Assembly (NCBI GenBank): GCA_944381485.1
Contig: CALWLI010000003.1
Span: 20,671-84,670, forward strand
Source of the DNA: an uncultured Lachnospiraceae bacterium
Lineage (GTDB): Bacteria > Bacillota > Clostridia > Lachnospirales > Lachnospiraceae
Length of the DNA stretch: 64,000 nucleotides
Direction: 5' to 3'
Position 1 is the first letter of the stretch. The number at the start of each line of letters is the position of its first letter. Position numbers and translations under genes: made by a program. Shown here piece after piece: positions 33,826 to 42,888 of the stretch. The notes under the pieces are model-generated. The model was not told the origin of the DNA, made no database searches, and was given only the letters and a program-made list of their open reading frames with translations.

Positions 33826-34782
33826 ATGGGAGAAAAGACAGAGCTTGAGAACAGCTCGGCAACGCCAAGGAATAAGAAGATAGATGACGCCTATGCGGCC
33901 TATGTGGCCGAGCAGAACAATATGCGCATCAAGGCTGATGCGAAATCCCTGATCTTTGTGATCATAGCAAGTGCTGTAATGGCGGCAAATATTCAGTATT
34001 TTATAAACCAGGGAGGCCTTTTGCCGGGAGGAGCCAGCGGAGTTGCAATACTCCTGCAGAGGATAGCCGCCAGGTTTTTCGGTGTGGAGATACCCTTTTT
34101 TATATTGAGCTTTATCATAAACTCTATACCTGCTTATCTGGCATTTAAGACTGTGGGAAAGAAGTTTACAGGCTACTCATGCATATGCATAGTCCTTATG
34201 TCCCTTCTTACGGATCTCATTCCGGCTCCCTCCGCGCCTGTGACTGATGACAGGCTTCTGATAGCTGTATTCGGAGGAATTATAAACGGAGGAGCTCTCA
34301 GCATGATATTGAACAGCGGAGCATCTTCCGGAGGCTCGGACTTTGTGGCTATGTATTTTTCTGTGAAGAAAGGTATAGCCACATGGAATTATGTGCTGAT
34401 GTTTAATGCCGTACTTATACTTATATCAGGTATTATCTTCGGCATGGATGGGGCTCTGTATACTATAATTTTCCAGTTCTGTCAGACCCAGATGCTCAAC
34501 ACTTTCTACAAAAAATACTCAAAGAAGACTGTGTTTATAATTACAGACAAGCCGGAGTCGGTAGCTGAGGAGATCATGTCTGTGACCCATCATTCAGCCA
34601 CACTTTTTAAGGCTCAGGGTGCCTACACTCACAAGGACCACTATGTAGTTTACACCATACTCCCTGCGGATGAGCTTCATCACATAAGAAGGTGCATCAG
34701 GAGCGTGGACGCAAAGGCCTTTATCAATGTAATGAATTCAGAGAATGTCTTCGGAAACTTTTTCATTAAACCTCTTGAATAG
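33826..34782 (+). CDS. YitT-family membrane protein
   Basis: 318 aa. A charged cytoplasmic N-terminus of about 40 residues is followed by about five membrane helices; the family motifs FINQGGLLPGGASGVAILLQ and LNSGASSGGSDF are present. The last 90 residues form the soluble YitT C-terminal (DUF2179-like) domain: KKTVFIITDKPESVAEEIM. The role of the family is not established. It stands alone between the rplT terminator and the tRNA genes. Confidence 0.87.
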   Translation: MGEKTELENSSATPRNKKIDDAYAAYVAEQNNMRIKADAKSLIFVIIASAVMAANIQYFINQGGLLPGGASGVAILLQRIAARFFGVEIPFFILSFIINSIPAYLAFKTVGKKFTGYSCICIVLMSLLTDLIPAPSAPVTDDRLLIAVFGGIINGGALSMILNSGASSGGSDFVAMYFSVKKGIATWNYVLMFNAVLILISGIIFGMDGALYTIIFQFCQTQMLNTFYKKYSKKTVFIITDKPESVAEEIMSVTHHSATLFKAQGAYTHKDHYVVYTILPADELHHIRRCIRSVDAKAFINVMNSENVFGNFFIKPLE

Positions 34783-34808
34783 CGGCTTGGATTTTTGCAA
34801 AAAAGGAC

Positions 34809-34837
34809 TTGCAAAATTTGATGAAATATTGTATTAT
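34809..34837 (+). promoter_or_regulatory. Promoter of the tRNA-Leu pair
   Basis: TTGCAA (34809-34814), a 17-nt spacer and TATTAT (34832-34837), 10 nt before the first tRNA. Confidence 0.62.
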
Positions 34838-34847
34838 TATCTGCGTT

Positions 34848-34932
34848 GCGGAAGTGTCGGAATTGGCAGACGAGCAAGACTAAGGATCTTGTGCCCGTTT
34901 AGGGCGTGTGAGTTCAAGTCTCATCTTCCGCA
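34848..34932 (+). tRNA. tRNA-Leu (anticodon AAG)
   Basis: Acceptor GCGGAAG pairs with CTTCCGC, discriminator A. Anticodon stem CAAGA/TCTTG encloses the loop CTAAGGA, anticodon AAG. A long variable arm and the GTTCAAGTC T-loop segment fit a class II leucine tRNA. CCA is not encoded. Confidence 0.95.
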
Positions 34933-34941
34933 TTCTTTTTT

Positions 34942-35025
34942 GCAGAAGTGGCGGAATTGGCAGACGCGCACGGTTCAGGTCCGTGTGACAGCAATGTCAT
35001 GAGGGTTCAAGTCCCTTCTTCTGCA
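34942..35025 (+). tRNA. tRNA-Leu (anticodon CAG)
   Basis: Acceptor GCAGAAG pairs with CTTCTGC, discriminator A. Anticodon stem CACGG/CCGTG with loop TTCAGGT, anticodon CAG. Long variable arm, class II. It lies 9 nt after the first tRNA-Leu and is probably cotranscribed. Confidence 0.95.
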
Positions 35026-35034
35026 TTGAGCTTC

Positions 35035-35064
35035 AGAGATCGTCAATATGACGGTCTCTTTTTG
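35035..35064 (+). terminator. Terminator of the tRNA-Leu pair
   Basis: AGAGATCGTCA pairs with TGACGGTCTCT (one G-U) around a 3-nt loop, followed by TTTTT. Confidence 0.88.
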
Positions 35065-35086
35065 TCGTAAAAATCTGTAATATAAT
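35058..35086 (+). promoter_or_regulatory. Putative promoter of the cell-wall-binding protein gene
   Basis: TATAAT (35081-35086) is clear; the -35 (TTTTTG at 35058-35063, 17-nt spacer) is weak and overlaps the terminator tail. Confidence 0.42.
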
Positions 35087-35156
35087 ATTCATATAAAGTT
35101 TATTGCTCCAAAGGCCCTTAACCTATATAATTTTAGTAGAAAGGAGAGGGGTGAAT

Positions 35157-36434
35157 ATGAGAAAAACTGTTAAAATATTAATAATGGCCTCAGCTTTTTC
35201 AGCACTGATGGCGACTACAGCCTTTGCCGCCAGGATCAACAGTGTTGATATCAAAGCTGTTGCCGACGACGATGCACCTTTGGAGGCAGGCAAATGTGTT
35301 GATCCCTATTTTTACACTAACAGTCACAATTACAGCATAAGCGGTGTTGAGGACCTGGATGCCGACAGCAGCCCCACACGTACTCACACCTACGAGATAA
35401 CACTTGACGCAAATGACGGCAATCGTTTCAGCGACAATGTGAATGTCACCTACAGCGGCGTAACTGAGGTTACGAGAAAAAGGGTGGAGGATGACGGCTA
35501 TACTCTTGAGCTGAGAGTTGAGGCCTATCCTTACTATATGTTCCCTGCGCCAGGAAATCTTCACCTGGATGAGGGCGAGGAGAGAGCAAAGTGGGACAGC
35601 GTTTCCAATGCGGACAGATATGAGTATGTAATAGACTGGACCGACAGAAACGGCGACGACAAGACAAAGCACGGTACCACTTCCTCGGAGAGAGTCGACA
35701 TTTCAAGTTACATAAGAAAGTACGATGATGACAGATATGATGACTGTGAGATAGTGGGAATGGCGGTTAGAGCCACCGGTGATGCGGGAAAGAACCCCAG
35801 AACAGCTGACGGAGAATGGGCCATAATAGGAGACGTTGATCTTGGAGATTACGATGATGACTATGACAGCTGGTCAGACGCCATAGGAAGGGAGAGCAAT
35901 ACCTCCGGAAGCACAGGCAGCTCAGGAAGCCCTTCACAGCCCTCAAATCAAAACGGCTGGATTCAGGACCTCAGAGGAGCATGGCATTGGAATACTCCCA
36001 ACGGCTACGCCACGGGCTGGATCCATGACGGATCAAACTGGTATTACTGCAATCAGTCAGGAACCATGCTTACAGGCTGGATAAATGACGGCAACGGATG
36101 GTATTACTGCGATGCATCGGGTAAGATGCTTACAGGCTGGGTAAATGACGGTTCAAATTGGTACTACTGTGACGTCTCAGGAAGAATGCAGGCAGGATGG
36201 CTTTTGGATGGAAGCAACTGGTTCTACTTAAACCCCATATCAGGGGCAGGAGGACAGCCCTACGGAGCAATGCTTACAGGATGGCAGGCTATTGACGGAA
36301 ATACTTATTACTTTAACCCTGTCTCAAACGGAACTCGGGGAGCCATGCTTGTCGGAAGCCATGTCATAGACGGGGTGGGATATTATTTCAACACAAACCA
36401 TGACGGAACCTATGGAAGGCTTATAACAGGCTGA
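35157..36434 (+). CDS. Secreted protein with C-terminal cell-wall (choline-type) binding repeats
   Basis: 425 aa from the ATG at 35157 (AGGAGAGGGG site; an upstream TTG frame extension is rejected). A signal peptide ends near MATTAFA. Residues about 25-255 form an acidic, beta-rich region with no motif I recognise, then a Ser/Gly/Pro linker. The last 140 residues carry about six repeats of roughly 20 aa of the GWxxDGSNWYYCxxSGxMxT type, typical of CW_binding_1 (choline-binding-like) modules. It probably sits on the cell wall or its teichoic acids. The N-terminal function is unknown. Confidence 0.88.
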   Translation: MRKTVKILIMASAFSALMATTAFAARINSVDIKAVADDDAPLEAGKCVDPYFYTNSHNYSISGVEDLDADSSPTRTHTYEITLDANDGNRFSDNVNVTYSGVTEVTRKRVEDDGYTLELRVEAYPYYMFPAPGNLHLDEGEERAKWDSVSNADRYEYVIDWTDRNGDDKTKHGTTSSERVDISSYIRKYDDDRYDDCEIVGMAVRATGDAGKNPRTADGEWAIIGDVDLGDYDDDYDSWSDAIGRESNTSGSTGSSGSPSQPSNQNGWIQDLRGAWHWNTPNGYATGWIHDGSNWYYCNQSGTMLTGWINDGNGWYYCDASGKMLTGWVNDGSNWYYCDVSGRMQAGWLLDGSNWFYLNPISGAGGQPYGAMLTGWQAIDGNTYYFNPVSNGTRGAMLVGSHVIDGVGYYFNTNHDGTYGRLITG

Positions 36435-36536
36435 TAGCTGCACTGATCCTTCATCAGACAATACCTATAAAAAACATGGGAAAATGTTTCCGGATTGCAA
36501 AAAATAATGCAAGTTTCATTATATTATGCTAAAATA

Positions 36537-36570
36537 AGCGCTGTGGGCAACACCACAGCGCTATTTTAAA
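36537..36570 (+). terminator. GC-rich hairpin before the suf pair
   Basis: AGCGCTGTGG pairs with CCACAGCGCT (36553-36562), followed by ATTTTAAAG. The T-tail is poor, so it may be a weak terminator or a 5' UTR structure of sufC. Confidence 0.45.
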
Positions 36571-36609
36571 GAGAGGAGTGCCGCATTCAAGGCGGCGTAT
36601 CTGTAATAA

Positions 36610-37353
36610 ATGCTGAAGCTTGAAAACATAAGATATGAGGTCGCGGACGAGAAGGGAAGCGACAAGGAGATTTTAAAGAACATTACTCTGGATATTCCTG
36701 ACGGAAAATTTGTAGTTATAACAGGACCCAACGGAGGGGGTAAATCCACCCTTGCGAAGCTGATAGCCGGTATATATAAGCCGGCAGACGGAAGGATACT
36801 CTTTGAAGGCAAGGACATAACCGAGAGCAGTATCACCGAGAGGGCTAATATGGGCATAAGCTTTGCTTTTCAGCAGCCGGTCAGATTCAAGGGCATAGAG
36901 GTACTTGACCTTATAAGACTTGCTGCAAATGACAAGAAGCTCACTCCCGCCGACGCCTGCAAATATCTGAGCGAGGTTGGACTTTGTGCCAGAGATTACA
37001 TAAATAGAGAGGTGGATGCCTCTCTTTCAGGAGGAGAGCTTAAGCGTATCGAGATCGCCACAGTTTTGGCAAGAAGATCAAGGCTCACAGTCTTTGACGA
37101 GCCTGAGGCCGGAATAGATCTCTGGAGCTTCCAAAACCTTATAAAGGTATTTGAGCACATTAAGGAGCTGACAAAGGGTACAGTCATAATAATAAGCCAT
37201 CAGGAGAGAATACTGGACATAGCTGATGAGATCATAGTCATTGAAAAGGGAGAGATAGCCGATAGGGGCAGCAAAGATGTCATACTTCCAAAGATACTGG
37301 GCTCGGATTCGGCGGTTTCCCTCTGTCAGGTTCAAAAGGATGCAATGAATTGA
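36610..37353 (+). CDS. sufC: SUF/SMS-type ATPase SufC
   Basis: 247 aa. Walker A GPNGGGKST, Q-loop AFQQPVRFKG, signature LSGGELKRIEIA, Walker B LTVFDEPEAGID and H-loop ISHQ. The LSGGExKR and DEPxAGxD forms are specific for SufC. It drives conformational change in the SufB scaffold during iron-sulfur cluster assembly in the cytoplasm. The ribosome site is weak. Only sufB follows; sufD, sufS and sufU are absent nearby. Confidence 0.9.
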   Translation: MLKLENIRYEVADEKGSDKEILKNITLDIPDGKFVVITGPNGGGKSTLAKLIAGIYKPADGRILFEGKDITESSITERANMGISFAFQQPVRFKGIEVLDLIRLAANDKKLTPADACKYLSEVGLCARDYINREVDASLSGGELKRIEIATVLARRSRLTVFDEPEAGIDLWSFQNLIKVFEHIKELTKGTVIIISHQERILDIADEIIVIEKGEIADRGSKDVILPKILGSDSAVSLCQVQKDAMN

Positions 37354-37407
37354 TTTCGGACCTGACTTTGTTTCATAAAAATTTCAGCAATTTTGGAGGA
37401 CTTTCTC

Positions 37408-38340
37408 ATGTTAGCTATAGATGATATAGAAAAGAGGATATTGGCCGAGGTGGCTGATATTCACAAGACTCCTACAGGAGCTTACAATATAAGATACAAT
37501 GGAGAGGCGCAGAGCCGAAACTCCACAGAGAATATAGAGATCACCTCTAAGGAGGACGGCACCGGCATAGATATAAGGATAAAGGACGGCACAGTAAATC
37601 AGTCCTGCTGCATACCTGTGGTCATAGCTAAGACAGGACTTAAGGATGTGGTGACCAATGACTTTTATGTGGGGGAGAACTGTGATGTGCAGATAGTTGC
37701 AGGCTGCGGTATACACAACTGCGGAGATCAGGACAGTCAGCATGACGGACTCCACAGATTCTTTATAGGCAAGAACTCAAAGGTAAAGTATGTTGAAAAG
37801 CATTACGGTGAGACTGATGACGGCACAAAGGGCGGAAATATCATGAACCCTGTGACGGAGATATACCTTGACGAGGGAGCATTTATGGAGATGGAGTCCA
37901 CCCAGATAAAGGGCATAGACTCCACAAACAGGATAACAAAGGCTGAGATAAAAAAGGACGCAAAGCTCATCGTCAGGGAGAGGCTTCTGACAAACGGCAC
38001 CCAGGAGGCGGAATCCAGGATAGATGCGGATCTTGTAGGTGATAATTCATCGGCAAATATCATAAGCCGTTCCGTGGCTACGGATAAATCAAAGAGCACT
38101 TTTTATTCCCATATTGTAGGAAAGGCAAGCTGCTCAGGACACAGCGAATGTGACGCCATAATCATGGATGAGGCGAAGGTGCTTGCTCTTCCGGGACTTG
38201 ATGCCCTTAGTCCCGATGCGGCCCTTATACATGAGGCTGCCATAGGAAAGATAGCAGGAGAGCAGCTTATAAAGCTTGAGACTCTTGGGCTCAGCCCCGA
38301 GGAGGCGGAAGCTGCAATAATAGACGGCTTCCTTAAATAG
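37408..38340 (+). CDS. sufB: SufB-type scaffold of a minimal SUF (SMS) system
   Basis: 310 aa from the ATG at 37408 (GGAGG at 8 nt), shorter than classic SufB (about 470). The C-terminal SufBD core is clear: CSGHSECDAIIMDEAKVLAL and HEAAIGKIAGEQL. A cysteine-rich stretch GCGIHNCGDQDSQHDGLH (near residue 100) is typical of the short SufB found as a two-gene SufC-SufB (SmsCB) pair in anaerobes and archaea. It probably forms a homodimeric scaffold with SufC instead of the SufB-SufD heterodimer. Assignment to SMS is from length and context. Confidence 0.87.
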   Translation: MLAIDDIEKRILAEVADIHKTPTGAYNIRYNGEAQSRNSTENIEITSKEDGTGIDIRIKDGTVNQSCCIPVVIAKTGLKDVVTNDFYVGENCDVQIVAGCGIHNCGDQDSQHDGLHRFFIGKNSKVKYVEKHYGETDDGTKGGNIMNPVTEIYLDEGAFMEMESTQIKGIDSTNRITKAEIKKDAKLIVRERLLTNGTQEAESRIDADLVGDNSSANIISRSVATDKSKSTFYSHIVGKASCSGHSECDAIIMDEAKVLALPGLDALSPDAALIHEAAIGKIAGEQLIKLETLGLSPEEAEAAIIDGFLK

Positions 38341-38354
38341 AAAGAGGAAAATAT

Positions 38355-39383
38355 ATGAGCGTAGGCACAGGCTACAGCTGTATACGAGAGATGCTTGAGG
38401 CCCGTGAGAGAGAAAGCCTCAGCAGATTCGCGGCCCTGTCATCCGAAAGCCTCGGCAGAGACAGGCCGGAGGAAAAATGTGATATAAGGACTTGTTACCA
38501 GAGGGACAGAGACAGGATACTTCACTCAAAATCCTTCAGGAGGATGAAGCATAAGACCCAGGTGTTCCTTGCCCCTGAGGGGGATCACTATAGGACCCGA
38601 CTTACTCACACTCTGGAGGTCGCACAGATAGCAAGGACTATTTCAAAGGCCCTGCTTCTCAACGATGATCTGACTGAGGCCATAGCTCTCGGGCATGACC
38701 TTGGACACACTCCCTTCGGACACAGCGGAGAGTCTGTGCTCAACAGGCTCTGCGAGGACGGCTTTGAGCACAGCGAACAGTCGGTGCGTGTAGTTGAGGT
38801 TTTGGAGAAGAACGGCAGAGGCCTTAACCTCACCAAGGAAGTGAGAGACGGTATACTCAATCACCAGACAAGCGGACATCCCTCCACCCTTGAGGGCCAG
38901 GTGGTAAGGCTCTCCGACAAGATAGCCTATATAAACCACGATATAGACGATGCCATAAGGGCGGGGCTCTTTGAGGAAAAGGATATACCTGAGGAGTATA
39001 CCGGAGTCCTGGGACACAGCGTAAATGTGAGGCTTGACAGGCTGGTGCACGATGTTATTGAGAACAGCTTTGACAGGCCTGAGATAAAAATGTCCGAGGG
39101 CATGGAAAAGACCATGAGAGGCCTTAGGACATGGATGTTCAACAATGTCTATATAGGAGGCAAGGCCAAGGAAGAGGAAGAGAAGGCTAAAAAGATGATA
39201 GAGCTTCTCTTCAAATACTATATGGAGCGTACAGAGGAGATGCCTGACGAGTTTGTCAGGATGTACAGAGAGGGAGAAAAGAGAGAGAGAGCTGTGTGTG
39301 ATTACATAGCCGGAATGACTGATAACTACGCCATTGAAAAATTTGAGGAGCTGTTTGTTCCTATAGGCTGGAGGCTTAGGTAG
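38355..39383 (+). CDS. dgt: dGTP triphosphohydrolase-like HD protein
   Basis: 342 aa. HD-domain residues are present: RTRLTHTLEVAQ, ALGHDLGHTPFGHSGE (the His-Asp pair) and SDKIAYINHDIDDA. The family cleaves dGTP (and often other dNTPs) to deoxynucleoside and triphosphate. It directly precedes dnaG (3 nt), a common neighbour order in Clostridia, which ties nucleotide pool control with replication. Start ATG with AGAGGAAA site. Confidence 0.9.
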   Translation: MSVGTGYSCIREMLEARERESLSRFAALSSESLGRDRPEEKCDIRTCYQRDRDRILHSKSFRRMKHKTQVFLAPEGDHYRTRLTHTLEVAQIARTISKALLLNDDLTEAIALGHDLGHTPFGHSGESVLNRLCEDGFEHSEQSVRVVEVLEKNGRGLNLTKEVRDGILNHQTSGHPSTLEGQVVRLSDKIAYINHDIDDAIRAGLFEEKDIPEEYTGVLGHSVNVRLDRLVHDVIENSFDRPEIKMSEGMEKTMRGLRTWMFNNVYIGGKAKEEEEKAKKMIELLFKYYMERTEEMPDEFVRMYREGEKRERAVCDYIAGMTDNYAIEKFEELFVPIGWRLR

Positions 39384-39385
39384 TT

Positions 39386-41206
39386 TTGTATTATTCTGAT
39401 GATATAATAGACAGAGTGCGTGACGCCAATGATATAGTTGAGATCATAGGTCAGTATGTTCAGCTCAAGAAAAGGGGAGGAACATATTTTGGCCTATGTC
39501 CTTTTCATGGGGAAAAAACCCCTTCCTTTTCCGTAAGTCCTTCAAAACAGATGTACTATTGTTTCGGCTGCGGAGCAGGAGGGAATGTATTCACTTTCTT
39601 GATGGAATATGAGAATTACAGCTTCTCGGACGCACTTAAGTATCTGGCAAAGAGAGCGGGAATAGCCCTGCCTGAGGCGTCGGAAAAAGCTCCGGGAGGA
39701 TATGACTCCAAGCTCAGAGACAGCCTGCTTGAAATACATAAAAAGGCGGCTGTGTTTTATCATGAAAAGCTGAAGTCGGAAAAGGGAAGACAGGGGCTTG
39801 AGTATTTTAAGGGAAAAAGACAGTTGTCAGACAGGACCATGACCCATTTCGGCCTCGGATATGCCGGAAAAAACTCATCCGAGCTGTACAGTTATTTGAA
39901 GGCCGAGGGCTACAGTGACGAGCTCTTAAGAGAGTCAGGCCTTGAGATAATTGAGGAGAGAGGTGCCCATGACAGATTTTGGAACAGGGTTATGTTTCCT
40001 ATAATGGATGTCAACAACAGAGTCGTGGGCTTCGGGGGAAGAGTTATGGGGGATGGTGAGCCTAAGTACCTCAACTCTCCGGAGACAAAGATATTTGATA
40101 AGAGCAAGAATCTCTACGGGCTTAATTTTGCCAGAAAATCAAGAAAAGACCACATACTTTTATGCGAGGGCTATATGGACGTGATAGCTCTCCACCAGTA
40201 TGGATTTACAAATGCGGTGGCCTCATTGGGAACCGCCTTTAATGAGAAACACGCAAAGCTTTTAAAGCGCTATACAAAAAAGGTCATTCTCACTCAGGAC
40301 AGCGACGAGGCGGGAATAAGAGCTAAGCTCAGAGCCCTGCCCATACTGAGAGCAGAGGGACTTTCCGTAAAGGTGCTTGACATGAGCCCATACAAGGATC
40401 CGGATGAGTTTCTCAAGGCTCTCGGCCCTGAGGCCTTTGAGGAGCGCATAAGAAAGGCAAAGAACTCCTTTCTTTTTGAGATAGATGTTTTAAAGAAATC
40501 CTATGACCTGACAGATCCTGAGGGGAAGACGGACTTCTATAATGCTGTCGCGGAAAAACTTGCGGAATTCAGCGAGGCTCTTGAACGAGACAACTACACA
40601 AGAACAGTGGCAAGGGATCACTTCATACCCTATGAGGAGCTTAAGAGGCTGGTAAACCAAAAGGGACTGAAAAGAGGCCTTTCCTCTGATCGGGTTTCAG
40701 GCAGCTATGGGGAACCTGAGAGGATGAGAGCTCCGAGAAAGAGAGAAGGAAAGGGGAGAGACACAGGACTCCTGAGATCGGAACGGATAGTTCTTACAGG
40801 GCTCTGTGAGCAGCCTGAGCTTTTTGAGAGGATAAGCTCTCAGCTTGTCCCTGAGGATTTTACAGACGAGCTCTACAGGGACATTGCAGCGGAGATATAC
40901 AAAAGATGCGGGGAAGGCAATTTTAATCCCGCTTCTCTTATAGACAGATACAGTCAGGACGAAGATACAAAAAAGAGGGTGGTGGAGATCATAAATGCAA
41001 AGCCCTTTATTCCGGAGAAGTCTTCCGATGGAGCGGATGGAGTTGAGGAGGAAGCTGAGGAGAAGGACTCAATGCTTAAATCTGTGGAGGATGCTTTGAG
41101 AAGGATAAGGCTCCACTCTCTGGAACAGAAAATGAATGCTGCCGTAGAGTCAGGGGATGCCCTGCTGCTGCAAAGGCTTATTGAGGAGAAAAATGGTATT
41201 ATCTGA
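39386..41206 (+). CDS. dnaG: DNA primase DnaG, TTG start
   Basis: 606 aa. CHC2 zinc finger: CPFHGEKTPSF and YYCFGCGAGGNVFTF near the N-terminus. The TOPRIM core has LCEGYMDVIAL and TQDSDEAG. The C-terminal 150 residues form the helicase-binding region. The start is TTG two bases after the dgt stop, with GGAGGC 10 nt upstream inside dgt; no ATG fits. The 3' end overlaps trmK by 14 nt. It makes RNA primers at the replication fork. Confidence 0.95.
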   Translation: MYYSDDIIDRVRDANDIVEIIGQYVQLKKRGGTYFGLCPFHGEKTPSFSVSPSKQMYYCFGCGAGGNVFTFLMEYENYSFSDALKYLAKRAGIALPEASEKAPGGYDSKLRDSLLEIHKKAAVFYHEKLKSEKGRQGLEYFKGKRQLSDRTMTHFGLGYAGKNSSELYSYLKAEGYSDELLRESGLEIIEERGAHDRFWNRVMFPIMDVNNRVVGFGGRVMGDGEPKYLNSPETKIFDKSKNLYGLNFARKSRKDHILLCEGYMDVIALHQYGFTNAVASLGTAFNEKHAKLLKRYTKKVILTQDSDEAGIRAKLRALPILRAEGLSVKVLDMSPYKDPDEFLKALGPEAFEERIRKAKNSFLFEIDVLKKSYDLTDPEGKTDFYNAVAEKLAEFSEALERDNYTRTVARDHFIPYEELKRLVNQKGLKRGLSSDRVSGSYGEPERMRAPRKREGKGRDTGLLRSERIVLTGLCEQPELFERISSQLVPEDFTDELYRDIAAEIYKRCGEGNFNPASLIDRYSQDEDTKKRVVEIINAKPFIPEKSSDGADGVEEEAEEKDSMLKSVEDALRRIRLHSLEQKMNAAVESGDALLLQRLIEEKNGII

Positions 41207-41936
41207 CAGACTTGAAAAAATAATTGAGGCTGTACCACGCTGTAAAAGTGTGGCTGATATAGGCTGCGATCACGGATATGTGTCGATGGAACTCATAAGG
41301 AGAGGAAAGGCCGATCATGCCGTGGCTGCGGACGTAAACGAAGGCCCTCTGTCCCGGGCAAAAAAAAATATAGAGGATGCAGGTCTTTCCGACAGGATAG
41401 AGATCGTGCTCAGCGACGGGCTTTTAAATATATCTGTGCCTGAGTGCATAGTCATTTCCGGTATGGGGGGAAGACTCATGCGGGATATACTTAACTTTAC
41501 TCCCACCACATCAGGCGCATACGAAAAAAACACATCCTCGTGCAGCCTTTCAGACTGCAGATGTCTGATTTTAAGCCCCCAGTCTGAGCCTGAGATACTT
41601 AGAAGCTTCATCCAGGAAGATTTGGGCTTTTATATAAGAGACGAATCCATGGTAAAGGATATGGGTAAGTATTATGTGATAATTACTGCACAGAACCCTA
41701 AATATATGGAAGCTGAGCTTTACACCGGTGACAGATATATCGAGGACGAAGATTTTATTTACGGAAAGAGGCTGATCCAAAAGAGGGATACTGTATTTCT
41801 TGAATATCTTAGGGACAGGCTTAAAAAGGACAAAATGATACTCTCAGAGCTTGAGAAAAACGGTCAATCCGAGGTGAGCTCGGAGAGGAAAAAAGAGATC
41901 TTAGGGAGAGATGAGTTCATAGAAAAGATTTTATAG
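41193..41936 (+). CDS. trmK: tRNA (adenine22-N1)-methyltransferase TrmK
   Basis: 247 aa from the ATG at 41193, with GAGGAG just upstream; an earlier in-frame start is unlikely because it lies deeper in dnaG. SAM motif I is VADIGCDHGYVSMEL, and the family motif ISGMGGRLMRDIL is present, together with LSPQSEPEILR. It methylates A22 of certain tRNAs. Its start lies within dnaG, leaving no space for the rpoD gene that normally sits between dnaG and trmK. Confidence 0.93.
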   Translation: MVLSDRLEKIIEAVPRCKSVADIGCDHGYVSMELIRRGKADHAVAADVNEGPLSRAKKNIEDAGLSDRIEIVLSDGLLNISVPECIVISGMGGRLMRDILNFTPTTSGAYEKNTSSCSLSDCRCLILSPQSEPEILRSFIQEDLGFYIRDESMVKDMGKYYVIITAQNPKYMEAELYTGDRYIEDEDFIYGKRLIQKRDTVFLEYLRDRLKKDKMILSELEKNGQSEVSSERKKEILGRDEFIEKIL

Positions 41937-41956
41937 AAAGTGAAAGGAAAAAGACC

Positions 41957-42871
41957 ATGAAAACGTATTCTATGGGAGAACTTATAGAGAAATTTGAGGA
42001 GCTGGCCCCCTCGTATCTTGCCTGCTCCTGGGACAATCCCGGGCTTATAACGGGCAGAAGGGGAAAAGATATAGGAAAGATCGCCATTGCCCTTGACGCC
42101 ACTGAAAATGTCATAGACGAAGCCATAAAGGCGGGGGCAGATCTTCTCCTCACTCATCACCCTATCATATTTAAACCGGTGGCAAAGCTTGACGAGGATG
42201 AGTCTTTAGGCAGAAAGCTTTCAAAGCTTATAAAAGCCGATATGTGCTGCTATGCCATGCACACAAACTTTGATGCCGCTCCGGGCTGTATGGCCGATAT
42301 AGTGGCGAAGATAATGGGTGTGGAAAACCGGATCCCGCTGGAGCCGGTGGAGGGACACGAGAATGAAGCCTTCGGTATAGGCTTTGTGGCAGATCTTAAG
42401 GAAGAGATGTATCCCAATGTGCTGGCTGATTATGTGAAGGAAAAGTTTAACCTCCCCTTTGTAATGTACTATGCCGGGGATGGAACGGTCGCTTCCACAC
42501 CGGAAAAAGACCTGCCTTTTATGAAAAAGCTTAAAAGGATAGCGGTTTGTCCCGGAAGCGGAAGAGGAATGCTTCAGAGAGCCCTGTCTCTCGGTGCCGA
42601 GGCCTTCGTAACAGGAGATATGGGGCACCACGAGGGACTTGACGCGGTTGATGCAGGCATGGCCCTTATTGACGCCGGCCACTATGGCCTTGAGAGAGTG
42701 TTTACAGGATTCATGGCTGACTTTATAGAAAAAAACGGCTATGGTGAAGTGGTACTTGTGAGAGGGGCTGATTTTCCCGCTCAGGCAGTCATAGACAGGG
42801 ACTATGCCGAAGGCGGATACCTTTCTTACAGGAGCAGGACTCTCAATGAGGGCAGAGAGCCGCTTTTTTGA
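41957..42871 (+). CDS. Nif3-like dinuclear metal protein
   Basis: 304 aa. Metal-site motifs of the Nif3 family: LLTHHPIIF, MHTNFDAAPG and TGDMGHHEGL. At 304 aa it appears to be a short form compared with members carrying a central PII-like insert (about 370 aa). The family is widely conserved beside trmK; its cellular role is still unclear (some members are annotated as GTP cyclohydrolase I type 2). AAAGGAAAA site upstream. Confidence 0.92.
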   Translation: MKTYSMGELIEKFEELAPSYLACSWDNPGLITGRRGKDIGKIAIALDATENVIDEAIKAGADLLLTHHPIIFKPVAKLDEDESLGRKLSKLIKADMCCYAMHTNFDAAPGCMADIVAKIMGVENRIPLEPVEGHENEAFGIGFVADLKEEMYPNVLADYVKEKFNLPFVMYYAGDGTVASTPEKDLPFMKKLKRIAVCPGSGRGMLQRALSLGAEAFVTGDMGHHEGLDAVDAGMALIDAGHYGLERVFTGFMADFIEKNGYGEVVLVRGADFPAQAVIDRDYAEGGYLSYRSRTLNEGREPLF

Positions 42872-42888
42872 CATCAGAGGAGAATGCT

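Noticed and set aside
34745-35002. 85-codon plus-strand reading frame across the tRNA region
   Set aside because: It runs through the first tRNA-Leu gene and into the second, both of which have complete cloverleafs; there is no ribosome site.
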